A DNA stretch of 64,000 bases from Tetrahymena thermophila SB210 (GCF_000189635.1 NW_002476319.1:372001-436000), one strand, 5' to 3'; shown: positions 37,788 through 51,043, counted from the first letter of the stretch. Translations and numbers: made by a program. Notes: generated from the sequence alone by a model not told the origin.

Positions 37788-40700
37788 TCAATCATCTATT
37801 AAAGTAAGTGATAAAATACTACTTTCATCACTTTCGTTATCGTCATTTTATTTTTACTCTCCTGATATTGAATTGCTTGGCTTTAAATTCATTTTTTCGT
37901 TACCATTCTCTCTATTTACAAATTATTTAAAGGTAGATTATTGAGTGTTATTTTGTTGCTAATAGAAGTTTCTGATCTAAATTTATTATTAGTTTTTGGT
38001 TGTTGAAGAACCTTAATAAGCTTGATTTTAAGCCTTATTTTCTTCAAGTTATAGAGAATTTACTTTGCTAATTTTGTTAATACCATTTAGTTATTGATGT
38101 TGCATCATTTGGGTATTATTGTTATTGAGCATTTATCCATTTATTTAATTCCCATTTTAGTAAGTCTGTTATTACTTTTATTATTATTATAATCCATTAG
38201 AAATTTAATTATTTATTAGCTTTTCAGATAAATTATTAAAAGTTACAATTTGATCTGAGGATTTTTATTATTGTTATTACTGGTTGATAGTATTATTGAT
38301 TTGGTTTTATTATGGTTAAGATTCGCTCATATTAAAATTTAATTGTTAATTTTACACATTTTTTGTTTAATTCTCACGGTAGTTAAAGCTGTTGTCACTA
38401 TTTTTTCTGATAGAGGGTTAATTAGATTAGGTATTTTGTTGCATGTTAACAAATCCATTAAATTAATTTTACTATTGTATTTTTTGAAAATTCTATTATT
38501 ACTACTGAGGTGGTTGCTAAGGCATTCTCTACATTTAATTCATGTCGTTGAGACTATTTTATGAGGGTTTCTTTTAAATTGTGTAAGCAGGCATTTAAGT
38601 GTTTGTATTTTAAAAACCATAATTATTATTAATGTTGCTTGATAATGAGTTTCTATTTAATTGCTAAACTAATTAGCTGTCTTGTAAAGACTACTAATAA
38701 TTTTATTAGGGTTGATTTTAGTAATTAAAATTAGAGTTTCCTTATTAGTAGATATTATTTGAAAATGTTTTTCCTTCTTTTTAAGGTGAAAGGTAGCTAG
38801 AAAAATTTTATTAAGAGTTTTATTGATTTGGAGATAAGTATTACTACTAGGAGAGTTGATTTCTTGATTAGCTATAACCTGCTTAATGATTATTACTATT
38901 CACGTTTTATGGAGTTGAGACTTACTAATTAACAGTATTATTTATGTTATTAAAATGCTTTGGAGATGGTAAATTACTCCAGCTTTAATTAGATCGACTT
39001 TATTACTATATTTAAATAGATACATTATTTTATTTGTTAATGGAAAGATTATTATTATTAGGAGTGTTTGTACTAGTTTAATTACTAAAATTATTATTGA
39101 AATTTTAAGCATTAAAATTTACTGGCTATTATTATTATTACTGCTAGTTATTATTAAAATTAGGAGTTTTTATGCTGCTACTGCTTGGAACTTAGTAAGA
39201 AGCTGAATGAAATTAATTTGGATTCAAATTATTGTTATTTTATTTGTGCTGATAATTTTTTTACTATACTTACTGGTCTTAAAGCGAGTTTATTGTTATT
39301 TGTTTATTGCAATTAGCACTTCCTTGACTTAAATTTGATTTATTTGATTTTTCTGGTAGAGAGCTTTATGGAGATATTTATTGCTTATTTTGAGGTTGAT
39401 AATTAGAAACTTGCTGGTTTTAAAAGAAATTGTTAAACGAATTCTATGATTAAGGATTCTAGTTACAATTAATTGGTTGATTGACAGCTGATATTATTCC
39501 TCCTCCTTCTTTTATTAATATTTAATTAATAAGTTGCTTTTTCCTTTCCTATTCGTACCTAAAAATACTATCAGATAAGATTTGTTATTATTGCTTCTTT
39601 AAAGACTTTTTCTTCTTTGATTATGTTTTTTGGATATTTTTAGGATCTTTAGAAATAGATAAATTTTTAAGGTTGATTTGATATTTTGAAGTATTATTGT
39701 TTTTTTTTTGATCATCTTATTAATCTTATGAATTTTCTTTGCTTTTAGAGTCATCGCTGTCATAGCAAATTACGTTGTTTTACTAATCTTCTTCCTCTTC
39801 ATCTTAAGAATTTTCTTCGAAATCGTTAGAGTGACTTTCGTTGGTGTAAACTCTCTCGATACTACCTTCTAAACCAGAGTGATCTTGAACTTGGTTGTTG
39901 TTAGAATTATCACTATTTTCTTCATTCTAATTGGCATCTTTATTGTTAAAATCTTCGAAGTCAAATATGTTTTTATCTTATTAGACTAAACGACTTAGAT
40001 AAATAATTACATTTGGATTGCTAGATTCAAAAGGAACAGGATTATATTCTTTTTTGTTGTTACCACCATGATCGTTTACAACTTACCCATCTTATGTTAT
40101 TTTAATGCTCCTTCTACGAATCACTGGGAGATCCATAGTAGCAGGTATTTTAAATATGCCTCTAATGGTAATTTCTCTTTCAAGCTATTCTTGCTCAATA
40201 GAATTTATTGAAGAAAATTTTGTCTTTGCATTGCAATTTAATATGGTTCCTCCTGCAACTCCATTGTTGCTTCTGTTGCTATTTTAACTCATTGCAACAG
40301 AGTCACTTTTTTTTTTAACTGAATCAATTGTTGCTTATAAAGGTGTAATATTTTCTATAAGGGAATCAGTTAGTTGCTTTCCTATTGTACTTATAATTCC
40401 ATTTCTCAATTTAAGCAAATTAGAAAGCTCATCAGCAACTCTATTATTGATATCTTAATATTTTATAGCTGAATTTTTTAATTTATCGTTATTTCTTGTA
40501 ACTTTTGGGTTATTTTTCCTTTATTGTAAGGAGATAGTTCCAACTCCAGTACCTGCACTAAGGATGAAACTATTTGGATTTTGTTTAGCAGCTTGTTCTT
40601 CTTGTTTCAAAACAAGATCCTATACTTTGTTAAGGTAGTGTTCATACTTTTCTTTTAAAAATTATCTTTTTTTCCATTAATTTTTTGTAATTTTATCTAT

Positions 40701-41006
40701 ATTTTATATAAAATCGTTTATCTTTTGTGGTACAGAGCTTAAGCATTGCTACATACACAGCAAGGCTTGGCTAAATCCATCAAAAAATGCGTTAATTTCA
40801 ACTTTAATTTCCTTCTCTAAGTATTTATCTTAGAGAGCTATTAAGTCTTCATGTAGACTTTTCTGACAAGAATACAAATTTTCTGAGGACTATTTAAACT
40901 AAAGCAGCTTTTTTTATATACTTTTAATCAAGTTTTCAGATTATTGCAAGCATAAGTATTAGCTATTTACTGCTGTTTCTTAGGAAGCATCTACTACATC
41001 ATTCAT
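37788..41006 (-). CDS. BAR-domain-like protein with long Q/N-rich tail
   Basis: 1,072 residues in one exon, ATG at 41004-41006, TGA at 37788-37790; the whole 3,219 bp is one frame once TAA/TAG are read as Gln. Residues 1 to about 230 are helical and charged (a LIKSIQKKLLQF segment, QWKKRQFLKEKYEHYLNKV, AIKYQDINNRVADELSNLL, then RNGIISTIGKQL) and read like a BAR dimer, a curved membrane-binding coiled coil that follows or makes membrane tubules. A short conserved-looking segment LEREITIRGIFKIPATMDLP follows, then an acidic stretch and about 650 residues made largely of Gln and Asn with Ser and Pro, a prion-like disordered tail. The BAR call is by helical pattern only. A protein-like open stretch (EEKEEEEEILSLIP) upstream at about 41090-41190 could belong to an extra 5' exon, but I could not connect it. 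Confidence 0.7.
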
Positions 41007-43834
41007 TAGGTAAGTAAGCAAACAAATTTATCTTTAATTATTATTGCTTTTTATTGACTATTATTCTAATATACTATTAAAACCTCTTTTTAATGTTAAT
41101 ATGCTATCAGATTTCTAACTGAATATTTGTTTGAAAACTAATTATTTTTAGGAATTAGAGAGAGAATTTCCTCTTCTTCTTCTTTTTCTTCAAAAAATTA
41201 TTTCACTGACTATTTTGTTTCAAAATATTTATGTCTTAGGCAGCAGTTAACAAGATACAGATAACAGTATAAAAATATCAAACTACCAAAGTAAAAATGC
41301 TTATTTTTCAAATAATTTCTAAAATAAAATTTTATGTTATTATGAGTTAGACCTAAATTTGTTATCTTCGTAAGTTGTTGTTTTGGAATTCTATAAAATG
41401 GATTAAAAAACTTGTTTTCTTGTTTTATATATCCTACTTTAATAATGCTTTTTTTTAATATATACTTTCTTGATTTTTTTTAATTAATCAATTTTATATA
41501 TGATAATTAACTAACTATCTTTTTGGGATAGAGTATATTCTGTGGCTACTCTCTTTCTTCTTTTTTTTTTCTTTCTTTTTTAAGCTTAGCTATTGACAAA
41601 GCAAACAAGCATACATATATACATATTTATATTTGTAAATCATTTGCCAATTTTTAAATTATTAATTATTGCTTTTTGATAAATAGCAAAAAAAGTTTGT
41701 TTATTTTATTGTTTGCCCCTTCTTTGTAGAATCCAACTATTAAGCAAGTCTACATAGAAGAAAAATATATAATAAATATTAAATTTGATTTCATAATGCA
41801 AACAAATTCAAATATTAACACACAAAAACTTTATTCATATTTCCAATTGAATTCAGGCTTAAACTTTCAAACAAATGCTTTTGAAAAAGTAATTTATAAA
41901 ATTTGTTCTATACAAGAAATATAAAAGCATTTGATTAATCAAGTTAAATACTTAACTTTGAAATGTTTTTGATAACCACTTGTTAAACTAAATCATTAAA
42001 AAAGTAAATTTTATACATATGTAATTACATTAATTTTGTAGTAAGACATAATTTGAGAAAATAAGTCATAGAAAGCGCTTCAAAGCATTAAAAAAGAGAT
42101 AAAATATATATATGATAAATAACATATAAAAACACAGATATTCAAGATTAGGTAGTAAATACTGATTACCTCATATCACATATCAGATAACGTATTAACT
42201 TAAGTAAAAAATAGAATTAGTATAATCAATCTTTTTCCCATAAAAATATTGAAAAAATAGACAAAAAAAATAAAAAAGGGAGAGAATTAAAGAATAAAAA
42301 TATATCTATTTTAATCATAAAAAGATTTCAAAATATACTTAAAACCTTACTTACATCTATTTATTTAATTGTAAGTTAAGAAAGATATATGCACATTATA
42401 AGTAAGAAGGCTGTTTAATGTAAGTGAAAGATGACTATATAATTAGTTCGTGGTTAGAAAAAATTTTATATTTGATAAAAATTAAAAAATTTTGCTAATC
42501 TAATTTATCATCACATGTTAAACTATAAGCAAAAATATTCACCAAATTTAATTAAAAACTCGTTTAAAATATTCTCCAATAAACCAATAAATGACGATTC
42601 AAATATTATATATAATATATTTAATACTAGTTTTAAATATCACTAAAACATTCTTATTTACTTAGTCATTTAAATAAAAAAGTTAATATTTTTTTTGATT
42701 TTTAAAATTGAGGTTTCAGATAGAATTACTACTAATTGACTAGATTTTGTGTATTTTAATTTCTGTTGAAGAGATCTTTAAAAAATACAAATAGTTGTAA
42801 AACTGATTTTAACTCACTATATAAGAATAATAATTGAAATTTTACTAGAAAAATTCTATTCAACTACATATATCGCTTTGCTAATATATAGAGGAGAATC
42901 GAAATTTCCCATATTATAAAAAATCGCTTTTTAAATTAATCAAGAAATTATCTACTCGATTGAATTTAAAAAGCAAATAAATGCATAAAATAATGTGGAA
43001 AATTGAGGGAATAAATTCTTTTAATTACAATTTACATAATTTTCTAAAGTACTAGCTTACTTATCATAAAATACTAACCTAGATTACACCCAAAATTTTA
43101 TTTTTATTAACAAATAAATTAATTAAATTAATAATCACTCATATAAGATTTATTGTGTGATAATAGTACCTTCATCTCTTTTCATTTTATAACAATTTTT
43201 TTTTTGCGCATTTTAATTAAAACTAAGAGGAGAATTTACAAGCTAAAGCTAAAAATATCTACTTCTTTAAAAATATTATTTGATGTTCAAAATCTTTTTT
43301 TAAGACTTACATTTATAGTCCTGGCTTAAATTACATTTATTGAAAAGTATTTTCTTATTAATTTTACCATTTATAATCTATAATAGAACATTCTTTATGT
43401 TTAAAGTTACACAATAAAACTATTAAACATAAAAGTAAGTGAAAAATAACTTTAAAAGAGAAAGCTCAAAAGATTCCAGCGTAATATAAAGTTGTTTATT
43501 CATAATTTTTTATGAAATTCTAAATATTTTTGTTAATTATTTTTATTTAATAATCTTTTGATTAAAATAATAATTTTGCAAGAAGTCCAATATAATTATT
43601 GAAAAATATATCTTAATTGTGTAAAATAAAATATATTTTATTATGCAACTAAATATAAAAAAATGCTCATAATGATTAATCCTAATTAATAAAGTATAAT
43701 TCATTTAATTTTTTAATTAGTTTTAAGCAAAATTTTTATTTAAAAGTAAATATACAAGTTTAAAATGAATTATCATAAATACTTTCTAAACAATTATTAT
43801 TTATATATTTATTTATTAAAAAAGTAATTTATTA
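41007..43834. other. long intergenic region
   Basis: 2.8 kb separating two minus-strand genes. The part up to about 41250 holds an open, Glu-rich stretch on the minus strand that may be an upstream exon of the BAR-like gene. A C/T-rich tract lies at 41550-41590. The rest is A+T-rich with no recognised gene. Confidence 0.45.
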
Positions 43835-46410
43835 TCAATATTTATCATTATCTTGATAGTTAGCCATTGGATCATCAAAGTTTTTCTTTGTTAACCTATA
43901 GGCTTCAAGCTCTTCTCTTGAAATTTCGTACCCTTCATCTGCAGCAAAAGAGTTGTATTTTCTTTTTCTATCATCTCTTTCTTCTGTTTTATTTTCTTTC
44001 ATCCTTTCCATATAATACTTAACTTTTTCTTGGTCTAACTCCTATTCGTTCTCTTCATCCTCTGGTAATCCCCATTGGAAAGGATTCTATGCTTTCAGGA
44101 CTTCTTCTTTTTATTGTTTTTTATCGTTAATTTTTTCTTCTTTTTTTCCAATTCCTTTTTAGTTTACATCTTCAGTTTTTTCTATTAATAATTCAATATT
44201 ATTTATTAATTTCCATGTTATAATTTTTATTTTAAATAAAATTCATATTTTTTAACTTTACGAGTAAGTTAATATTTTTATTTTTGTTCTAAATAAATTT
44301 TGGCTTAAAAAGTAGAATAAAATTTTCAATCCTTTGTTTCATTTTAATTTAAATATTTTATCTGATTGTTTACTTATATAATTTTCTTTATTTCTAATTA
44401 CTATAATTAATAAATTTAATTATTTCTTACTTTTAGCTGCAGGAACTGCAAATTGAGGTTTTTCTTAAGCCTTCTTTTATTGCTCCTTTTTCTCTAATTC
44501 ACCTGATTCTTTAGCTTTTTTCAAGTCTTCTTCTAATTGTTTCTTTGCCAAAAACTATTAATAAAATTAATATTTAAAAAAAGATTTCATACTATTTTTT
44601 AGATTATTTATGATAATTTATTTTCATATAGAATATATTTTAATTGATTAATAATCTTACTTCTCTTGTAACTGCTTCTTTGATGCCTTTTTCTCCTTAA
44701 CAGGTAGAAGATTTGGTATTAGAGTGACAGCAAGCGTAACCCCAACCAAGATAATCATTAAACCAAGAACCCCATACAGAAGTGTGATTATTAATGTATA
44801 TATCTTCAGCATATTTTGACCTCTTATGATTGTATATATCAAGTTGTGTTCCATCTGGAGCATATTCTGCATATTTTTCTGTTTATCCTAAAATTAAATC
44901 CATATCGCCTTCAAAATGCTCCTCGCCACCATACTAAACAAATACCTTCTGCATATTTTTATCTCTAAGAGTTGATTCTTTATTTTTCATTTCCCTGTAC
45001 ACTTTTTCAGTTAAGGTTGGATTAGCGATACTACTTAAATCTAAACCTTATTTTTCAGCTGCTTACCAAGCAAAATATTCTTATTTAATAAATTCTACTG
45101 CACCTCCAGTCATTCTCAAAGCATTTTCACCTTTAAAATCTGAATTTGGATCATTAGGAGTAGGATTTTCTCTCATAGATCTATTTTTAGAAATAAATGT
45201 AGCAGAGTCTTCACTTAAGTTACGAAGATATTTTGCTTTATCTTCTCTGATTCTTAAATGTGGAGTTGGCTATTATCTAGACTATTCACTAGAAATCTTC
45301 ACTTATCCAGCCTTTTCATCCTTTTCTCTTGTACCATCGTCATAATTTGACTCTGCATCAGCTTTTTCTAATTATTTCTCTTACTCTCTTTTTCTAATTT
45401 CCTCTATTTTTTCTTTCTCTTTTACTATTTCCATATAATCATCTGGATCCTATTTTTTAAATATAAAAGTTAGGCAAACTTTTTTAATTATAAAGCTTGT
45501 TTTCATTTTTTATATATAAATTATAAAAATTCCTTACGAAACCATTCCAATTATGTCTTTTTGAATCATAAGTAAACTTTATATCTTTAATAATATCATC
45601 TGCAGCTATATTCTAATTTGTATATTTTGCACCTAACTTTCTTGGTCTTTCACAACAATCTATTTTATTAAAATATTTATTTTAAATAAGAATTAAAAAA
45701 TCTTTTAATTTAAAGTGTGTAGTTTAAATTTCATTCTTTAATTTATTGAAATTAATCAAAAACTCTTTGGATGTATGCATTTTTTATTTAAAAAAGCGCC
45801 ATTTATATTTTAATAATCATTTTTGCATTTAAATGTTGTAAAAAATATTAAATTTGAGTAACATTTGTAGAATTTAATTTATGAATAGATCTCTTTTACT
45901 TTAGACTTATTTCATATTTTTGAAAAATATAAAGATTAAATTACCTTTTGCTTGATGAGTAATTGCTCCACAATTAGTGCAAGCTCCCTTCCTATATTTT
46001 GTTGCTTAGTAACCTTTCTATCCTCTAGCATAAAACTCTTCTGAGGCATCATTAGTTTGCTTGAAAAAATACTGATGCTTCATGGATGGTGCATTTTAAT
46101 TCAAATACCCTTTATTATGTTAAATAATTGTTTAGACGCAGAATTTTATATAAAATTAAATTCGTACAAGGAGCTTTAGTAATATATTGAGGCATATGCG
46201 GATTAATTTCTTTTCCTTCTTCGTCTAGTTAGGCAGGAATTTTACCTGCCTTTCTTGCTTCTTCTAAGGCTTTTTGCTATTTGTATTCATCTGATGAAAC
46301 GTAGTTAGCTATATTAAAAATTCATATTTTAATAGAAATCGAGATATTGAAATTGCAATTAAATTAATTATTTAAGCTTTTAATGAAAAAAATATTTTAC
46401 TTGAAGCCAT
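43835..46410 (-). CDS. SLU7: pre-mRNA splicing factor SLU7
   Basis: 565 residues in seven exons read from 46410 down: 46410-46401, 46308-46168, 46109-45945, 45659-45538, 45449-44661, 44554-44431, 44181-43835; all phases agree. SLU7 acts in the second catalytic step of splicing, helping choose the 3' splice site. Family hallmarks in order: EEGKEINPHMPQYI; a CCHC zinc knuckle CTNCGAITHQAKDCCERP split by an intron; LGAKYTNQNIAAD; YDSKRHNWNGF; RIREDKAKYLRNLSEDSA; the central FAWQAAEKQG and QYGGEEHF; NNHTSVWGSW and GYACCHSNTKSSTCQGE; and the C-terminal KYNSFAADEGYEISREELE followed by DDPMANY. The first exon has only 10 nt. Introns range from 58 to 285 nt. The identification is essentially certain. 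Confidence 0.96.
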
Positions 46411-47463
46411 TTTATCAAAGAATAATTTATTTTTTCTTCAACAATTAATTTTAATTTTTACTTTTAACTACTAAATTCTCTTTATATTAGACTGATTCTA
46501 CAATTCTTTTTTACTTCAGAATATTTGTTTCAGACCAGCTTACTAACTATTATATTTATAATTAAAATCAAAATTCTTCAATCTTTTTTATTAATTTTTG
46601 ACAAAAAAAGCTTTATAAAGAAATAGCTTAATAAATATTGCTATATTATATAAATTTTCTACTTGAAATTATAAAAATTTTAATTTTAGTTTATTATTTG
46701 CACTGCAATAATTAAAACAAAGAATAATTAATCTATTTTATTTTTATAGTATTATTTATGAACTTTTTAACTGAAGTAAATACTTTTGATATTTTAAATG
46801 TTTACAATAACTCTTTTTAATTAAATTTTTGAATGTTCTAAAATAAATTAATTCTTTTTTATAAATATTTTTTTCAGATTTTTTAATTATAAAAATATTT
46901 CATTAAAATTTACAAAATTATCAAAAAATTAAAAAAATAAAACAAATAAATGAGGAAATAATTAAAATAATTTATAAAATATAAATTGATAAAATTAATA
47001 TAATTTATAATCTGCTAGTGAACTGAATTTAGAAAATTTCCATATTGATTAATTTTTCTGATCAATGAAACAAATTAATAAATTTGGCTAGTAAAATAAA
47101 GAGGAAAATATAATTAAAAAAGCTAGTTTTATAAAAATATGAAAATAATTAAATGAAAAGAAATGTTATAAAAAAGATTGTTGAAGTATTTGAATGATTA
47201 TAGTAAGGAAATTAAGATAAGGAGTAAAAGTATAAACATAAAATACATGGATAAATATTCTAGTTTTATTATTATTTTATTCAATATTAGCTTTGTTTGG
47301 TTAATCATAATTTTATTGTTTGTTATTAATGCTAATTGGTTGATTGAATTGTTAAATTTGTACAGTCCAAAAATTATCAAACTCTTCTCTTTTATTGATC
47401 TATTCTTTCAAATCTTGTTTAATTATTAACTAATTTAAAGGATTCGTTCATTTATTTATTCAT
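46411..47463. other. intergenic region, no gene seen
   Basis: A+T-rich DNA upstream of SLU7. Overlapping ORFs of 60-83 codons on both strands near 47180-47430 are Ile/Leu/Asn-rich and look like A+T noise. Confidence 0.5.
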
Positions 47464-47634
47464 TCATTTCGTCTTATCACATTATAGATAGCTTTTTAGA
47501 TTAGAAAATTATTTTTTATTATTTTCTGGGAGCTCTGCGTATTGCTGGAGTATTGCTTCTCTATTAATATTAGCTTCAAAATTTTTAATTTAAAGAGAGC
47601 TAATAAATAAAAAGGCAAGCAGGTGGCAATTCAT
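47464..47634 (-). CDS. possible small secreted peptide (56 residues)
   Basis: ATG at 47632-47634, TGA at 47464-47466. The product begins with a signal-peptide-like MNCHLLAFLFISSLQ and continues as a polar helix-like segment (NINREAILQQYAELPENNKK) with a Lys/Cys-containing end (LQCDKTK). G+C content and codon variety are higher than in the flanks, and two Gln codons are TAA. It was too short to be found as a standard-code ORF. No family is recognised. It may instead be one exon of a larger gene, although the frame closes cleanly at both ends. Confidence 0.4.
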
Positions 47635-48204
47635 ACATTTGATTTATTAAGAATTAGTTTTTTGAAGTCAAAAATTAAAGATATTTAATTTATACTGAAT
47701 TATCAGTAATAAATAATATATAAATGAAAAGAAGAGTAAGGGCATTATTAATATTTTATTTGGTTGTTAATGTTCGCAATAAATAATTTTAATTAGAAGT
47801 GGTTTAGAATGTTTTTATGTCACAAGGTGATGAAATCATTATTTTTTTAAATATATCAACTCTTTGACTTATAAAATACTACGGTTAGATATGTTCATTT
47901 ATGTTTTGATTGTTATTGATTTTAATACTATTAGAATAGCTTAAGTGCATGCATATTATTAATTTATTTCAAGATAAGGAATCTAAATCAAGCATCATTG
48001 AGAATAATGAAGAAGATGAATAAGGAAAGTTATTAGTTTTTATTTTATTGTTAGTAATGTTAAAGTAGATTTGATTTAGCCTGTACATAATTTATTTATT
48101 TATTTTAAGAAAGAATGAAAGATAGATAGATAAATAGAAAGATATCAGCTCATTTTATCAAAGCAATTAATTATAAAAGTAAGGATAATAGTCATTGGTT
48201 TCAC
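47635..48204. other. short intergenic region
   Basis: A plus-strand ORF of 47 codons at 47724-47867 (MKRRVRALLIFYLVV start) looks like a possible signal peptide but has no other support. Nothing else was seen. Confidence 0.4.
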
Positions 48205-49586
48205 TCACTATTGAATTAATAGGCTTTATGAGTTTTCATTATTTTATTATAAGACTGTATTTTCACTTTATTATTTTTACTCGTCCTATTAACATTAGAT
48301 GAACTGTTACTACGTCATTATTTCAGGCTATGAGGTGTCTCCTGATTGAATTTCTTATTCTTTCTTTTATTTTTTTTCTATGTATTAAGATGAAACTTTG
48401 TCAAAATCAACATGATAGTGAGAGTATCTAAAAGTGGTACTTAATTCCATTAATTCAAGCTTTAATTTGCGCAAGTTATAACGACAGGCGCTTTATATAG
48501 TTTCATCACTAGATTCAGCGTCATTGTCAGAATTCTTTATAAAATAAAAAAATTATAAGTAAATATGCCTTTGTAAAGATTTTTGCATCATAGTAATAGA
48601 AGCTTCTCAAAAATAATAAATTATATAGAGTGGAAGAATTAATTGCTTTTTCTCTTCTATTATTTATTGGTGAATTTTAAGCTCAAGCCTCAAAAACAAA
48701 TGAAAGGAAACTTATTGCCAATTTAATATTTTTGTTCATGCCTCATTTATTTTTTTTATTTTATGTTTTGAATATGATTTATAATAAATCTTTTTTTTTC
48801 TGCTTGTTAAATTCTTACAGATCAGTTTGGCGGGATTTATAAAATTTAAGTACTCAACTAAAAATATTTGAGAATAAAAATGGTAGATGGAGTACATTTT
48901 AAGCATAAATTAAGTGTTAAATTGATATCTTAAAGGCATCAAACATCTATGCGCATTATATAGAAGTTTGCGCAAGGTCTATTTTAAGATATGGAGAATT
49001 TAAAAATTTATATATTTATTTACATGATTAATATTTTTATCTTAAAATTCTGCGGGGATGCTCAGTAAACGTTCAGGGAAACAATTAAATTTAAATGTCT
49101 TTGATCCGTCGTTTGTGCAGAATTCTACAACTTCATGGATAGGCTGAGAGTCTTAGACATCATTCCCTTTAACTTTTTTTTCAATTTTTTCGCAAAATTG
49201 GTCTTCAAGAAATACAGATTTACGAGCAAGAGGCTTTTTAAGAGAAGATCTTTTAGTAGCAGGTGTCAAAGGAAGGTTTGCAAGACTATTTTACTCATAA
49301 AATGAGTTGTAAAAGATAGAGCTAGAAGCGGTAAGTGGGAATTAAGAGAAACTTAGTTACTCTAAAGTAGCATTTGATTCTGAAGCAATTGTTGCGGCAA
49401 GAGCAGATGAGAAATCATCCTTAGAGGATTGATTTTTATTAGTACTCACAAGATAATCTTCAATATTAAATACGCTTTTAGCTTAATCTCTACGTGAAGA
49501 GCAAGAGTCATTAGGTGAATTGTTAGATGAGCAAGTTTCAGAAGTGTGAATTTGATTTTACTCTTCGAAAGTGTACTTTTTAGCAA
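48205..49586 (-). CDS. unrecognised protein, 3' two exons (5' end not found)
   Basis: Exon 49586-49024 and exon 48534-48205 join in phase 0 across a 489-nt intron and end at TGA 48205-48207. The first exon encodes a Ser-rich, probably disordered stretch (TSETCSSNNSPNDSCSSRR) and a basic cluster with the look of a regulatory site (LPLTPATKRSSLKKPLARKS), then EFCTNDGSKTFKFNCFPERL. The second encodes a short helical segment (NLRKLKLELMELSTTFRY) and a Gln-rich tail. Base composition is clearly coding. The acceptor at 49587 implies at least one upstream exon ending in phase 1, which I could not find. I do not recognise the family. The TP and basic-Ser sites suggest a cell-cycle or kinase substrate, but that is speculation. 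Confidence 0.6.
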
Positions 49587-50527
49587 CTTTTATTAATTAA
49601 AAAAGAAGGTAAGTAAATAATAAATAAAAATGAATGAATAAGTCTTTTAATCATTCAAATTAAATTTAATCTATAAAATGGAATTCGAATTCTCTAATGA
49701 TTAGCAGTGTTTATTTATCTTCCTGATCAATTTTGATAAAAAATAAAACTATAGTTTGTTGTATGCATCAAATATGTATGCTCTCATTATAAAATTATCA
49801 ATTTAATACTCACTGTATGCTGAGACAAAATAATATCTTCATTAAGATATTGTATGCTATTTTCTTCTCATTTGCATAGACTTATGAAGAAAAATGTTTA
49901 AGTCTCTATAATACAGATGATACGCGTATGATTGAGTTATGATGGGGAGTGATTTAGAAATATTACTGGGTGAAATAAATGAATGATTGATTATTGGGAT
50001 GAACTTTCTTTTGAATGGAAAGGAAAAAAGAATAAGAATAATTAGATTATTTATGAGAAGCAGTAAATGAAAAACTGCTCAAGATAAATGCCAAACAAAC
50101 AACTTAATTGCGTTAATAGGATTTAAAATAAATTTCTATATTGGGTGTGCAAATAAAATAGAAAACCCTTTTAAAAATGTGTAAAATTGAGGTATTTATG
50201 ATGATTATATTTAAAAATGCTTGAGTCAGTAATTTATTCAAATAAATCAAGAAAGGAGGGGGGAATTAAAAGGTTTAATGGGCATTTTGTTTCAAAATGG
50301 AAATTTCAAAAATAATTTGTAATAGTAAAAATTTTATATTATAAAGAATGATTAAGCAGTTATTTAGTTAGTAAATAAGTAAGCTATTTAGTTAGTTAAT
50401 TTTTAAGTTAACATATTTTTAGATGATGATGATGAAATTATAAAAAGCTAATAGGAAGGGAGGAATGAGTGGCATTTTAATTTGAATCTGAATAAACAAA
50501 GCAATTTATTTATTTATTTAAGTCATT
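49587..50527. other. region probably containing missing 5' exon(s)
   Basis: Should hold the upstream exon of the 48205-49586 gene. A protein-like minus-strand stretch (YLNEDIILSQHT) at about 49818-49860 ends at a plausible donor (GTGAGT), but its phase does not join the next exon. Otherwise A+T-rich. Confidence 0.35.
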
Positions 50528-51043
50528 TCAAATTTAAAAAATTAATTTCATATTTGATTGAATTTTGTTGGAAATAAGTTGCCAAAAAAGCTGGCCTTTA
50601 TTGAATGATATGTGATATTCGAGTATTTATTATTGAAGTATTTATGCTAGTAGAATAAAAGAATCAAGTATTTACAGCTATTTATTTAGGAATCTTCCAT
50701 ATTTTATTGGATTGAGGAACGTGCAGAGCAAGACATTTTTATCAAAATTAATTTATTTATCTTTTTTTTTTTTAAAGATGTATTTTTCTCCCTAATTATT
50801 ATTTATAAATTTTCTTGCTCCGTTGGACCCTGTGACACCTTTTTTATTAATTAAACCTTTTTGACCTTCTTTAATTGGTAAATGAATGTCCTCTTAATTT
50901 GAATGCAATTATTAAATTAATTAATAATTTAGTTACGCGGTTCCTACTTCTTTTTAAACAGTACCTTTATACTAATTAAAATTATATTTTTTGATAGTAC
51001 CTTCCTTCTGGCATTACTTTTGTTATTTTTTATAATCCATCAT
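50528..51043 (-). CDS. weak hypothetical ORF (171 residues)
   Basis: ATG at 51041-51043, TGA at 50528-50530, open for 172 codons in the TGA-only code. The first half is Gln/Lys-rich and contains a few Gly-X-X triplets (EGQKGLINKKGVTGSNGA), faintly collagen-like. The second half is Leu/Ile-rich and less convincing. Random ORFs of this size are not impossible in this genome, and no family is recognised. It could be an exon of a spliced gene rather than an independent one. Confidence 0.25.

Noticed and set aside
47178-47429. Overlapping 83-codon (plus) and 60-codon (minus) ORFs
   Set aside because: Both are Ile/Leu/Asn-rich and mirror each other as expected from A+T-rich DNA.
47724-47867. 47-codon plus-strand ORF starting MKRRVRALLIFYLVV
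   Set aside because: The start looks like a signal peptide, but the remainder is unremarkable and there is no second line of evidence.
50250-50262. Purine tract GGAGGGGGGAA, possibly like the A/G tracts that bound some germline-eliminated elements
   Set aside because: Not an exact match, no partner tract found, and the surrounding genes are intact, which fits somatic DNA.
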